Assembly: GCA_963774195.1 (NCBI GenBank)
Contig: CAVZDY010000003.1
Location: 248,001-312,000 of the forward strand
Reading direction: 5' to 3'
Length of the DNA stretch: 64,000 nucleotides
DNA from: Roseiarcus sp963774195
Lineage (GTDB): Bacteria > Pseudomonadota > Alphaproteobacteria > Rhizobiales > Beijerinckiaceae
The position numbers and the translations under genes are program-made. Below are positions 33,701 to 42,879 of the stretch, piece after piece (the first letter of the stretch is position 1; each line of letters begins with the position of its first letter). Below the pieces are notes generated by a model. It was not told where the DNA came from. It ran no database searches and saw nothing but the letters and a program-made list of their open reading frames with translations.

Positions 33701-35009
33701 ATGACCGCCGCCAGGACATCCGAGCCCGAAACCGCCGGCAACGCCGAGTGGCTCGCCCGCCGCAACGCCGCCGTCGCCCGGGGCATCGGCCATTCCACCG
33801 GCGTCTTCACTGCCCACGCGAGCAACGCCGAGATCTGGGACGTCGAGGGCAAGCGTTACGTCGATTTCGCCGGCGGCATCGCGGTGTTGAACACTGGTCA
33901 TCGCCACCCCAAGGTGATGGCGGCGGTGCGCGAGCAAATGGAGCGCTTCACCCACACCTGCTTCCAGGTGACGCTGTACGATTCCTACGTACAGCTCGCC
34001 GAGCGCCTCAACGCGCTCGCGCCAATCTCCGGACTGACGAAGACTGCGCTGTTCACCACTGGCGCCGAAGCGACCGAGAACGCGATCAAGATCGCCCGCG
34101 CCGCGACCGGCCGCTCGGGCGTCATCGCCTTCACCGGCGGCTTCCACGGCCGCACGATCGTCGCCATGAACATGACCGGCAAGGTCTTTCCCTATAAAAA
34201 GGGGCTCGGACCGGCGCAGCCCGAGATCTACCACGTTCCCTTCCCGGCGCCGCAGTTCGGCGTGACGGCGGAGGAACTCGCTCAAGCACCTCAACTTCCT
34301 TTTCAGGGCCGACATCGATCCCTCGCGGGTCGCCGCGATCATCGTCGAGCCGGTGCAAGGGGAGGGCGGCTTCCATATGGCCCCGCCGGAGCTGATGGAG
34401 GGACTGCGCCGCGTCTGTGACCAACACGGCATCGTGCTAGTGGCGGACGAAGTGCAGACCGGCTTCGGCCGCACCGGCAAGATGTTCGCGATGGAGCACT
34501 ATTCCGTCGAGCCCGACCTCATTTGCGTCGCCAAGAGCCTGGCCGGCGGCTTTCCGCTCTCGGGCGTGATCGGCCGCGCCGCGATGATGGACGCAGCGGA
34601 CCCCGGTGGCCTCGGGGGCACCTACGCAGGCAATCCGCTCGCCTGCGCCGCTGCGCTGGCGGTGCTCGACGTTTTCGAGGAGGAGGGCCTCGTCGAGCGC
34701 GCCAACGCCATCGGCGCCCGTGTCAAAGCGCGCCTGGAGGCTGTCCGCCAAGCGAATGCGACCCTGCCGATCGCCGCCATTCGCGGCCCCGGCGCCATGG
34801 TCGCCTTCGACATCGTCAAGGAACGCGGCGGCGACGAGCCGGACGCCGCAGCGACCAAGGCCGTGGTGCAGCGGGCGACCGAGCTTGGCCTCGTGCTGCT
34901 CTCCTGCGGAGTCAACTTCAACACGATCCGCATCCTCGTGCCGCTGACCGCGTCCGACGGTCTGGTTGACGAGGGGATGGATCTCCTTGAAGCGGCCTTG
35001 AAGGCCTGA
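33701..35009 (+). pseudogene. gabT: 4-aminobutyrate aminotransferase, interrupted by a one-base frameshift
   Basis: Two frames join into a complete class-III aminotransferase of about 435 residues. The first part (ATG 33701, GAGGAG upstream) reads to VTAEE near 34276. One extra base at about 34277 then shifts to SLKHLNFLFRADIDPSRVAA and on to 35009. Pyridoxal-phosphate marks are TGAEATENAIKIARA, GFHGRT, VADEVQTGFGRTG and the cofactor Lys in CVAKSLAGGFP. It would convert GABA and 2-oxoglutarate to succinate semialdehyde and glutamate, which the next gene product oxidises. No other damage is visible, so a sequencing or assembly error is quite possible; otherwise the gene is recently lost. Confidence 0.88.
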
Positions 35010-35078
35010 ACGAATTGGAGCAAGCCAACGGCGGCCGAGGGCGCCGCCGAACCGATCTGGCGCCGGAGACATTTGCTG

Positions 35079-36542
35079 ATGACCGCGACCCACCGACTGA
35101 CCCTGTCCGATCCTTCCTTGTTGAAAGACAAATGCTACGTTGCCGGCGAGTGGATCGGCGGCGCGGCGACGATCGCCGTCACCAATCCCGTCGACGACAG
35201 CGTGATTGGCTATGTGCCAAAGCTCGGCGCCGCGGAGACGCGCCGCGCCATCGAGGCGGCTGAGAAGGCGCAGAAGCTTTGGGCGAGCAAGACCGCCAAG
35301 GAGCGGGCCGCGATCCTGCGCAAATGGTTCAACCTTATGATGGAGAACCAGGAGGATCTGGCGCGCATGATGACGGCCGAGCAAGGCAAGCCGCTCGCCG
35401 AATCGCGCGGGGAAATCGCCTATGGCGCCTCCTTCGTCGAGTTCTTCGCCGAAGAGGGCAAGCGCATCTATGGCGAGACGATCCCCTCGCCCTGGCCGAC
35501 CTCGCGCATGGTCGTCGTCAAGCAGCCGCTCGGCGTCGTCGCGGCGATCACGCCGTGGAACTTTCCCAATGCGATGATCACCCGCAAGGCCGGGCCGGCG
35601 CTCGCGGCCGGCTGCGCCTTCGTCTGCAAGCCGGCCGACGAGACGCCGCTCTCGGCGCTCGCGATCGCCGAACTCGGCGAGCGGGCCGGAATTCCCAAGG
35701 GCGTGTTCTCGGTGCTGACCGGCGACGCGCCGGAGATCGGCCGCGAGATGACCGCTAACCCAATCGTGCGCGGGCTGACCTTCACCGGCTCGACCGAAGT
35801 CGGGCGGCTGCTCTATGCGCAATGCGCGCCCACGATCAAGAAGCTCGGGCTCGAACTCGGCGGCAACGCGCCGTTCATCGTGTTCGACGACGCCGATCTC
35901 GATGCGGCGGTCGTCGGCGCGATGGCGTCGAAGTACCGCAACGCCGGTCAGACCTGCGTCTGCGCCAATCGCATCCTGGTGCAGGACGGCGTCTACGACG
36001 CTTTCGCCGCCAAGCTCGTCGAGGCAGTCAGCAAGCTCAAGGTCGGCGACGGCGCCGAGGCGGGCGTCACCACCGGCCCGCTCATCAACCCCGCCGCGGT
36101 CGCCAAGGTCAAGGAGCACATCGACGATGCTCTCACCAAGGGCGCGAGGCTCGTCTTCGGCGGCAACGCGCTCGGCGGCAACTTCTTCGAGCCGACGGTG
36201 CTCGCCGACGTCACGTCCAACATGGCGGTCGCGCGCGAAGAGACCTTCGGCCCGGTCGCGCCGCTGTTCCGCTTCAAGACCGAGGATGAAGCGATCGAGA
36301 TGGCCAACGCCACCGAATTCGGCCTCGCCTGCTATTTCTACGCCCGCGACATCGGCCGCGTCTGGCGAGTGGCGGAGGGCCTCGAATACGGCATGGTCGG
36401 CATCAACGAGGGCATCATCTCGACGGCGGAAGCGCCGTTCGGCGGCGTCAAGGAAAGCGGCGTCGGCCGCGAGGGCTCGCGCCATGGCGTCGAGGAATAC
36501 CTCGAGATGAAGTACCTGCTGATGGGCGGCCTCGGCAGTTAG
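35079..36542 (+). CDS. gabD: succinate-semialdehyde dehydrogenase
   Basis: 487 residues from the ATG at 35079 (GGAGAC upstream; a TTG two codons earlier is unlikely). Aldehyde dehydrogenase marks are PWNFPNAMITRK (cofactor), TFTGSTEVGR, the general-base Glu in LELGGNAPFIVFDD and the nucleophile Cys293 in NAGQTCVCANR. The whole chain is most like GabD, which oxidises succinate semialdehyde to succinate with NAD(P). It lies 69 bases after gabT and completes the two-step GABA shunt. Confidence 0.93.
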   Translation: MTATHRLTLSDPSLLKDKCYVAGEWIGGAATIAVTNPVDDSVIGYVPKLGAAETRRAIEAAEKAQKLWASKTAKERAAILRKWFNLMMENQEDLARMMTAEQGKPLAESRGEIAYGASFVEFFAEEGKRIYGETIPSPWPTSRMVVVKQPLGVVAAITPWNFPNAMITRKAGPALAAGCAFVCKPADETPLSALAIAELGERAGIPKGVFSVLTGDAPEIGREMTANPIVRGLTFTGSTEVGRLLYAQCAPTIKKLGLELGGNAPFIVFDDADLDAAVVGAMASKYRNAGQTCVCANRILVQDGVYDAFAAKLVEAVSKLKVGDGAEAGVTTGPLINPAAVAKVKEHIDDALTKGARLVFGGNALGGNFFEPTVLADVTSNMAVAREETFGPVAPLFRFKTEDEAIEMANATEFGLACYFYARDIGRVWRVAEGLEYGMVGINEGIISTAEAPFGGVKESGVGREGSRHGVEEYLEMKYLLMGGLGS

Positions 36543-36545
36543 CGG

Positions 36546-36715
36546 CTGGTCGAATACGGGGTCGTCACGCGAACGGAACTCGCCTCCGGCTTGCCGTCTA
36601 AGGCGACCACGTACAGCTGCAACAGGTCACGCTGAACCTGATCGTCAACGCCCATCAGGCTATGAGCGGCGTTGACGACGCCGGGCGCGACCAGGTCATC
36701 CGTACCGAGACACGG
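36546..36715 (+). pseudogene. remnant of a sensor histidine kinase (ATPase domain)
   Basis: Reading from 36546, LVEYGVVTRTELASGLPS is followed, after a frame change, by GDHVQLQQVTLNLIVNAHQA (36602-36661). This is the N-box of a histidine kinase, where intact proteins have RTELAPGLPPVRGDRVQLQQ and VLLNLIVNAIEAM. An in-frame TAA lies just before GDH, and no H-box or G-boxes remain. The scrap lies between gabD and the convergent phosphorylase gene. Confidence 0.75.
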
Positions 36716-36736
36716 GTCCTGGCCGCGCCTCCGTCT

Positions 36737-37561
36737 TCAGAGGGCGAGCGCGGGGTAGAAGTGCTTCTTGCCCCTGGCCTTCTTGCGGGCGTCCCAGCCG
36801 GTGAGGATGACGACGGCTCGGCTCGCGACCGCGCAGCAGCGCCGGATCGATTCGTGGGAGTCCTCGCGCTGGCGGGTGACGCGGTTGGCGCCGACCGAAC
36901 AGATCATGCCGCCGCGGAAGCCGAACAATTGTGCGAGCGTGAAGATCGTCGCCGCCTCCATCTCGAAATTGGCGACCTTGGCGCGCGTCAGGTCCTCGAG
37001 CACGGTGTCCATCTTCGACTGCCTGAAGCCGCCGGGCATCGGATTGACCTCGCCGGCGTAGAAGCTGTCGACGCTGGCGGCGAGGCCGACGTGGTAGGTC
37101 TCGTTCATCTCCTCGGCCGCCTGGATGAGCGCCATGACCACCTCATGGTCGGCGACTGCGGGATAGGACTTGTCGACATAAGCGTCGACGGTTCCCGTCA
37201 GCCGCAGCGCGCCGGTGGCGATGACGAGATCGCCCGGCGCAATGTCGGGCTGAAGCGCGGCGCATGAGCCCACCCGGATGAAGGTGTCGGCGCCGCAGTT
37301 CGAAAGCTCGACGAGCGCGATATCGGTCGAGGGGCCGCCCACGCCATGCGAACAGGCGCCGATCTCGACATTGGAGAGGGTGCCCCGCGCGGTGCGGAAT
37401 TCGCGCTTGAAACCGACTTCCTCGTAAGTGTCCCAGGATTTGCCGATCACCGGCACCCGCGCCGGATCGCCCGGCATGAGCACGCAGCGTGGCACGTCGC
37501 CCGGGCGAATGCCGAGGTGCATCTGAACGCCGCCGGGGTGAATGGGAGTATGTTCCGACAT
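36737..37561 (-). CDS. nucleoside phosphorylase (uridine phosphorylase-like)
   Basis: 274 residues of the PNP/UDP family: PGDPARVPVIG (phosphate-binding loop), SHGVGGPSTDIALVEL, RVGSCAALQPDIAPGDLV, and NFEMEAATIFTLAQLFGFRG, the ribose-binding Met-Glu segment. It splits a nucleoside with phosphate to the base and ribose 1-phosphate. The start ATG at 37561 follows GAAGGAC. The DNA of its last residues recurs as a fragment at 11292-11390. It lies downstream of a NMT1-type ABC importer on the same strand, but a repeat element separates them. Uridine is the best guess for substrate, from overall similarity only. Confidence 0.88.
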   Translation of the reverse strand: MSEHTPIHPGGVQMHLGIRPGDVPRCVLMPGDPARVPVIGKSWDTYEEVGFKREFRTARGTLSNVEIGACSHGVGGPSTDIALVELSNCGADTFIRVGSCAALQPDIAPGDLVIATGALRLTGTVDAYVDKSYPAVADHEVVMALIQAAEEMNETYHVGLAASVDSFYAGEVNPMPGGFRQSKMDTVLEDLTRAKVANFEMEAATIFTLAQLFGFRGGMICSVGANRVTRQREDSHESIRRCCAVASRAVVILTGWDARKKARGKKHFYPALAL

Positions 37562-37714
37562 TACAATGTCCTTCTATATAAATAGTGTTGGTAGTTTGGT
37601 TCGAACAAACCTCGTCATTGCTTTGCGCCGGTGACGCAAGCGGGCGCTCGTCGCAATGATGACTGGCCTCGCTACTCGCCGCTCTAAAGCCATTTGCCGG
37701 GTTGATGCGACGCT

Positions 37715-37803
37715 GCTGTCACCCCCGCGAAAGCGGGGGTCCAGATAACCGCCGCGGGCCTTCGCCCTGTGACTCCTGGATGCCCGCTTTCGCGGGCATG
37801 AGA
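37715..37803. repeat. pair of inverted GCGAAAGC palindromes
   Basis: CCCCCGC-GAAA-GCGGGGG at 37722-37739 and ATGCCCGC-TTTC-GCGGGCAT at 37780-37799 face each other, with GGTCCAG and CTCCTGGAT as inner edges. The unit looks like a paired REP-type element. A single relative lies at 7455-7483. It sits between the nucleoside phosphorylase gene and the 3' end of the ABC operon. Confidence 0.75.
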
Positions 37804-37832
37804 GCGGCGGGGGTTGATGATTCGTGAAACAC

Positions 37833-38804
37833 CTAGTTGGCCGAAGGGATGAACTTCGTCGTGTAGAGCGTCGCGGGGTCGATGTCGGTCTTGAGACCGG
37901 CGTAGGTCTTGAGAATGGTCATCGTGTCGGCGATGACCGAGCCCTCGAAGGCGCAGGCGCCGTTTTTCCCCGTGAAATCGGTGTAGACATAGGGCTGTTG
38001 CAGCTTGAGCTGCTCGGCCTGCTGCTTGGGGTCGAGCTGGTTGTTGAGCGCGACGACCGCCTTCACCGCTTCGTCCTGATGCGCATAGGCGTAGTCGTAG
38101 CCCTTGATGGTGGCCTTGATGAACTTGGCGACGACGTCGGGATGTTCGGCGGCGTATTTGTGGGTGGTGAAGATCGCCTCCGCATAGGTTTCGACCCCGT
38201 AGTCCCCTGGGAGAATGACGGTGCTGGCGACGCCCAACTGAGCGAGCGCGACCGGCTCGTTGATGGCGAAGGCGGTTTCGGCGTCGACCTTGCGGTCGAG
38301 CAGCAGCTGCTGGCTCGGCGACACGATCAGCTTCAAGGAGCTGAGAGGGACCCCTTCCTTGTCCAGCATGGCCTTGGTCAAGGTCCACGGGCCGCCCTCG
38401 GTATAGGCGAGCGTCTTGCCCTTCAAGTCGGCGGGCGTCTTGATGCCGGAATCGGCCCGCACGACCACGCCGCCAGGGTGCTTCTGGAAGCAGGCGGCGA
38501 CGATCTCGAGGTCCATGCCTTGGCTCGCCCCGAGGATCACCCCATTGACGTCGTTGGAGCCGAACGTGTCGGCGCCCGAGGCGACGAGCGCCGTCGAGTT
38601 GAGATTGGGTCCGCCCGGCTCGATGGCGACATTCAGGCCCTCGTCGCGGTAGAACCCTTTGTCCGCGGCCATGACATAGCCGGCGGATTGAACGTTCAGG
38701 ATCCACGGCAGGCGCAGCGTTACGTCCGCCGCTTGCGCCGGCGCCGCGGCGGCGATAGCGGACACTGCTGCGCCTAGCAGCGCGGCGGAAATCGATTTGA
38801 GCAT
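37833..38804 (-). CDS. NMT1/SsuA-type ABC transporter substrate-binding protein
   Basis: 323 residues with a signal peptide (about 1-25, ending AQA) and the NMT1/THI5-like fold: LPWILNVQSAGYVMAADKGFY near the mature start and GGPNLNSTALVASGADTFG. Relatives bind thiamine pyrimidine precursors, riboflavin, sulfonates, taurine or pyrimidines. The permease and ATPase genes follow on the same strand. The nearby nucleoside phosphorylase makes a pyrimidine ligand conceivable, but nothing in the sequence decides it. Confidence 0.87.
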   Translation of the reverse strand: MLKSISAALLGAAVSAIAAAAPAQAADVTLRLPWILNVQSAGYVMAADKGFYRDEGLNVAIEPGGPNLNSTALVASGADTFGSNDVNGVILGASQGMDLEIVAACFQKHPGGVVVRADSGIKTPADLKGKTLAYTEGGPWTLTKAMLDKEGVPLSSLKLIVSPSQQLLLDRKVDAETAFAINEPVALAQLGVASTVILPGDYGVETYAEAIFTTHKYAAEHPDVVAKFIKATIKGYDYAYAHQDEAVKAVVALNNQLDPKQQAEQLKLQQPYVYTDFTGKNGACAFEGSVIADTMTILKTYAGLKTDIDPATLYTTKFIPSAN

Positions 38805-38841
38805 GGCGGTCCTCCCTCCAATGGCGACGAGCCGTCTGGCG

Positions 38842-39651
38842 TCAGGCGTCGACCTGCGCTTCCGGCCAGAACAGGCAAAGTCTTTCGACCAACACGACGA
38901 TGTAGAAGAGCGCCACGGTGGCGATGGACGAGGCCATCACCGCGGCGAACAGCATGGTGGCGTCCATCTGATAGCCGGCGGTCACGATCAGGGTGCCGAT
39001 CCCGGTATTCGCGCCGGTGAATTCGGCGACGATGGCGCCGATCACCGCCATGGACGAACTGATTTTGGCGGCGGCGAAGGTGTAGGGCAGGGCGGCGTAG
39101 AGCCGGGCGTGCCAGAATATCTGGCCGCGCGTCGCGCCGACAAGGCTGAGAAATTCGAGCGCCTGCCGGTCGACGGTGCGCAGCCCCTTGATCGTGTTGA
39201 CCAGCGTCGGGAAGAAGCAGATCAGCGCCGCGATGGCGACCTTGGGCGCCAATCCGACGCCGAGCCAAATCGTCAGCAGCGGCGCGATGGCGAGGATCGG
39301 GATGGTCTTGAGGATGATCGCCCAGGGGAAGAGGGCGCGCTCGGCGCTGCGCGAATAGAGAAACAGCAGCGCCAGGGCCACCGCGAACGCCGTCCCCACT
39401 GCAAAACCCAGCACCGCCGCCAGCATGGTGGCGGAGAGGTTTTGCAACAGCATCGGCCAGTTGGCGATGGTCTTCGCCACAATCGCGCTCGGCGCCGGCA
39501 GGAGAAACGCGGGGATCGCGAACACGCGGACGCTCGCCTCCCATAACGCCGCGACCGCCACGAACAAGACGATGGAAGGCGCCGCTTCGGCCCAATTGCG
39601 GTGGCGGGGGGCGATGGCGGCTCCCTCGGAAGCTGTCGATTCAGTGCTCAT
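38842..39651 (-). CDS. ABC transporter permease (SsuC/TauC type)
   Basis: 269 residues with about six membrane spans. The ATPase-contact loop is LSLVGATRGQIFWHARLYAALPYTF, the EAA-type motif (given in parts), near residue 170. It forms the channel for the NMT1-type importer. Its start overlaps the ATPase gene by 11 bases, and the binding-protein gene starts 37 bases after its stop. Confidence 0.9.
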   Translation of the reverse strand: MSTESTASEGAAIAPRHRNWAEAAPSIVLFVAVAALWEASVRVFAIPAFLLPAPSAIVAKTIANWPMLLQNLSATMLAAVLGFAVGTAFAVALALLFLYSRSAERALFPWAIILKTIPILAIAPLLTIWLGVGLAPKVAIAALICFFPTLVNTIKGLRTVDRQALEFLSLVGATRGQIFWHARLYAALPYTFAAAKISSSMAVIGAIVAEFTGANTGIGTLIVTAGYQMDATMLFAAVMASSIATVALFYIVVLVERLCLFWPEAQVDA

Positions 39652-40453
39652 CGAGCAACCCCTCCAGCCGCTCGAGCTGATCCAAAGACTGCGCCGAGCG
39701 GCCGCGGATCCGAGGGCTGACGACGTCGACCACCGCCTTCACCCGGCCGGGTCGCGGCGCCATGACGACGATACGATCGGAGAGGTAGAGCGCCTCGCTC
39801 AGCGAATGGGTGACGAACAGCACTGTCAGCGAGCGTTGGCGCCAAATGCGGATCAATTGATCGTGCATCTCGCGGCGCGTGAACTCGTCGAGCGCGCCGA
39901 ACGGCTCGTCCATCAGCAGGATCTCCGGCTCGTAGGACAGCGCCCGCGCGATCGCGACGCGCTGGCGCATGCCGCCCGAGAGCTGCGCGGGATAATGCCG
40001 CCCGAATCCGCCGAGCTGGACGAGATCGAGCAGCTCGGCGGCGCGCGCCTTGCGCTCCGGCTCGGAGCCCCAGCCGAGAATCTGCAACGGCAGCTCGACG
40101 TTCTCCGCCGCCGTCTTCCAGGGGAAAAGGCTCGCCTCCTGGAAGACGAAGCCGAACTTCTTGCGCTTCTGATAGTCGCGGGTCGACTGGCCCATGACCG
40201 ATATCCGGCCCGAGGTCGGCTCGACCAGGCCGGAGAGGATTCGCAGCAGAGTCGACTTCCCACATCCGCTGCGTCCCACGATGGAGACGAAGTGGTTCTT
40301 CTCGACGTCGAGCGTGACGTCGGACAACGCTTCGACGACGCCGGCTGCGCTTTGGAACGTCATGCCTATCCGTTCCATCGCAACCGCCGGAGCGGCCCCC
40401 TTCGGCGTGACGACGCCGGCTTTGCCAGGGAACTTCGTCACGACAGTCAACAA
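39641..40453 (-). CDS. ABC transporter ATPase (SsuB/TauB type)
   Basis: About 270 residues. Walker A is GRSGCGKST, the signature LSGGMRQRVAIARAL, Walker B ILLMDEPFGALDE and the switch His in FVTHSLSEAL. It energises the NMT1-type importer on the cytoplasmic face. The start is uncertain: a strong GGGAGGAGG lies directly before two TTG codons at 40453 and 40450, while an ATG at 40501 has no ribosome site. It is the first gene of the operon, divergent from a LysR gene. Confidence 0.88.
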   Translation of the reverse strand: MLTVVTKFPGKAGVVTPKGAAPAVAMERIGMTFQSAAGVVEALSDVTLDVEKNHFVSIVGRSGCGKSTLLRILSGLVEPTSGRISVMGQSTRDYQKRKKFGFVFQEASLFPWKTAAENVELPLQILGWGSEPERKARAAELLDLVQLGGFGRHYPAQLSGGMRQRVAIARALSYEPEILLMDEPFGALDEFTRREMHDQLIRIWRQRSLTVLFVTHSLSEALYLSDRIVVMAPRPGRVKAVVDVVSPRIRGRSAQSLDQLERLEGLLDEH

Positions 40454-40627
40454 GCCTCCTCCCTTGGCGTATTGTCTCGTTCCGCGCGCGCATCTTGTCA
40501 TCGGTCCGCGCGCGATAATCAGCAGTTCTACTTCTAGGTGATGCTAGTCGCTCGACGGGATACTCAACTAGCAGTAAATTCCGACCCGAGCGTTCGAATT
40601 TCGGCATCGCTCAGGAGGGGGAGCGCC

Positions 40628-41590
40628 GTGCCCGCGGTAAGGACACGCCTGTTCTATTTTGATCAGGCCATTCGCCATGGTTCAATCCGCAGCGCCGCGG
40701 AGGCGCTGCATGTCGCCTCATCAGCCATCAATCGCCAGCTGCTCCAGCTAGAGGCTGAAATGGGGTTGCCCCTGTTCGAACGCCTGCCGCGCGGCATCAG
40801 GCCGACGGCGGCCGGCGAAGTCCTGCTTGGCTATATCAGGCGCTGGAACCGGGAAGAGATCTCGCTGCGCCAGGAACTCAGCGCGCTGCGCGGCGGCATC
40901 AGGGGCACGATCCGCGTCGCAGCCGCCGAGAGCCTGACCGAGGAGATTTTGCCGCTCGTATTCGGTGAGCTCAACGCGCGCTTTCCGCTCGTCGACACCA
41001 GCCTCGTGTCGGGCGACAACCACCGCCTCATCTCAGAGCTGTTCGCCAAAGAAGCGGATGTCGTCATCGCCTTTGATTTCAGCGACGACGCGCGGGCCGA
41101 AGTCGTGCACGTCGTGCAATCGCCGCTCGGCGTCATATGCAAGCCGGATCACCCCATCGCCCGGCTGAAAACGGCCAACATCGGCGACTGCTCGCCCTAT
41201 CCGTTCATCGTGCCTGGCCAGGAATGGTTGCAACACAGCGGGCTCAATTCTCTCCTGCACGGCGCCAACGCTTCGATGTCCGTCGTCGCGCGAGTCGAGC
41301 GTCCCGGCATGCTGAAGGCCCTCGTGCGAAGCGGGCTCGGCATCGCCGTCTTGACCCATCTCGGCGTCGAACGAGAGATCGCTGAAAATAAGCTCAGTTG
41401 GGTTCCGCTCGCTCGCGGAATCATCAAGCCGGCCAGCGTCGCCGTCATGGTTCCCAGGGGGCGGGTGCTGCCCCTCTACACTGCGGCCTTCGTCGACATC
41501 CTGAAGCGCAAGCTCTCAGCCTTCACAGCCGATAACGGACCGGAATTTGCGAGCCGGTTGATTCAACCGCCCGCCGGCATGGGCCAGTGA
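40628..41590 (+). CDS. LysR-family transcriptional regulator
   Basis: 320 residues from the GTG at 40628 behind AGGAGGGGG; the frame is open 90 bases further upstream. The winged helix is FYFDQAIRHGSIRSAAEALH with SSAINRQLLQLEAEMG. The effector domain has RVAAAESLTEEILPLVFGEL and the FIVPGQEWLQHSGLN region. It is divergent from the NMT1-type ABC operon and so its likely regulator. It converges on, and overlaps by 28 bases, the end of the AGE-family gene. Confidence 0.88.
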   Translation: MPAVRTRLFYFDQAIRHGSIRSAAEALHVASSAINRQLLQLEAEMGLPLFERLPRGIRPTAAGEVLLGYIRRWNREEISLRQELSALRGGIRGTIRVAAAESLTEEILPLVFGELNARFPLVDTSLVSGDNHRLISELFAKEADVVIAFDFSDDARAEVVHVVQSPLGVICKPDHPIARLKTANIGDCSPYPFIVPGQEWLQHSGLNSLLHGANASMSVVARVERPGMLKALVRSGLGIAVLTHLGVEREIAENKLSWVPLARGIIKPASVAVMVPRGRVLPLYTAAFVDILKRKLSAFTADNGPEFASRLIQPPAGMGQ

Positions 41591-42759
41591 TTGGCTCGTT
41601 TCAACCGCGCATCACGGTTCACGTAAGCAATGAAACACGGAACGATGTGGTAGAGAACGCGCGTCGGGATGATATCGGTCGTCGGGCGCGCGTTCTCGTC
41701 GATCTCGTTGAGCCATAGCCCCGTTCGCGCATCCATGGCGTGGTTGAAGATCACGTCCAGCGCGAAGTCGATCAGGGGCACGCAATCGAAGTTGGGGCCG
41801 AGCGCCTCGGCGGCGATCGACGCACGCAACAGCTCTGTGGTCGGCCACAACGGGCGGGGGCCTGCGGCGGCCCTTCCTGCGGCATCGACCCGGTTCGGAA
41901 CGAGGCTGCGCAACGATGCTGCGTCCGCCGCCCGCAGGCCGAAACGGTAGAGGCGGTCGCCAAGCTCGGCGGCCCTGATCGAGCCGGTCGTCGCGGCATG
42001 GTTGTAGAGCAGCCAGGCCCATTCGAAGTGGTGGCCGATCTCGCGTTCGCGCTGTGTTGCGTCCAGCGGCCGCCAGTCCGCTTCGTACCATTCGTCGACG
42101 CCGTCGCCTTCGCCGATCAGGTGCGCGACGAGATCGAGAATGCGGTCGGCGCGCTTGGTCCAGCCACCCGACGGATCGAGACCTGCGAGCAATTGGAAGG
42201 CCTCGAAGAGGTGCATCTGCGGGAACTGGCGCCGCCGACCACCGCCGCTCTGAGGTTCGCGATAGCCTCCCAAGGGATCGGCGAGTTCCGCATCGAGCCG
42301 ATCCGCAATCTCGGCGGCGATAGCCAGAACCGCCCGCTTCTGTGTGGCCGCCGCATATGCGCCGAGGGCGAGCAGCACGAAGGCGAGATCGTAAAGATCG
42401 CCTTCGGCGTCGATCACCCGTCCGTCCGCATCGACCAGATGCGCGAAGCGCCCCGGCGACACGCGGCAAGCGTCGGTCAGAAACTCCAATCCGCGTTCGG
42501 CGGCGGCGAGACTGGCGGGCGAACGGTCGAACTGGTGCGCAACGCTGAACGTATAGACGAGGCGGCCGGTGACCATCGTGCTGCAGACATTGCCGATCAT
42601 CGGCGTGCCGTCCGCCAACGAGATCTCGTCCACGTAGGCGCGCCAGCCCGGGGGGCATGTCCGCTCGATCCACCTGGGAATGAAGAGCGCCGTCAGCCAA
42701 GCCGCGAGATCGGCTGGCCGTCCGCTGGCCGTGAGCGCGGAGGTCAAAGGGATGTTCAT
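41563..42759 (-). CDS. AGE-family epimerase/isomerase
   Basis: 398 residues from the ATG at 42759 (GAGGAGG 11 bases upstream; an ATG at 42801 is possible). It is an N-acylglucosamine 2-epimerase-type alpha/alpha barrel, with the family marks GGYREPQ, RRRQFPQMHLFEAFQLLAGL and the catalytic His segment IGHHFEWAWLLYNH. Members epimerise or isomerise free sugars, for example mannose to fructose or glucose to mannose. It is divergent from the GntR-uxuB-uxuA operon, separated by 120 bases. That suggests a role in sugar or uronate supply to that pathway. Confidence 0.87.
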   Translation of the reverse strand: MNIPLTSALTASGRPADLAAWLTALFIPRWIERTCPPGWRAYVDEISLADGTPMIGNVCSTMVTGRLVYTFSVAHQFDRSPASLAAAERGLEFLTDACRVSPGRFAHLVDADGRVIDAEGDLYDLAFVLLALGAYAAATQKRAVLAIAAEIADRLDAELADPLGGYREPQSGGGRRRQFPQMHLFEAFQLLAGLDPSGGWTKRADRILDLVAHLIGEGDGVDEWYEADWRPLDATQREREIGHHFEWAWLLYNHAATTGSIRAAELGDRLYRFGLRAADAASLRSLVPNRVDAAGRAAAGPRPLWPTTELLRASIAAEALGPNFDCVPLIDFALDVIFNHAMDARTGLWLNEIDENARPTTDIIPTRVLYHIVPCFIAYVNRDARLKRANHWPMPAGG

Positions 42760-42879
42760 TGGCGCCTTCGCCTCCTCGAGTCCGACGCGGTGGAGCTCCA
42801 TCCGGGAACGCGGCTCGGGGTAGGTCGCTCATGCATCTGTCAATTGCAATGGATGGTATGGTAATATATCAGTTTGCCC

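Noticed and set aside
34437..36485. Long minus-strand open frame (682 codons) across gabT and gabD
   Set aside because: Same reason: antisense to conserved aminotransferase and dehydrogenase codons, with low-complexity composition. Similar mirror frames at 22433-24034, 3971-5365 and 58332-59675 were also dropped.
37594..37610. GTTTGGTTCGAACAAAC as a tRNA T-arm or operator upstream of the phosphorylase gene
   Set aside because: The loop is out of register for a T-loop, and one short near-palindrome is too little to call an operator.
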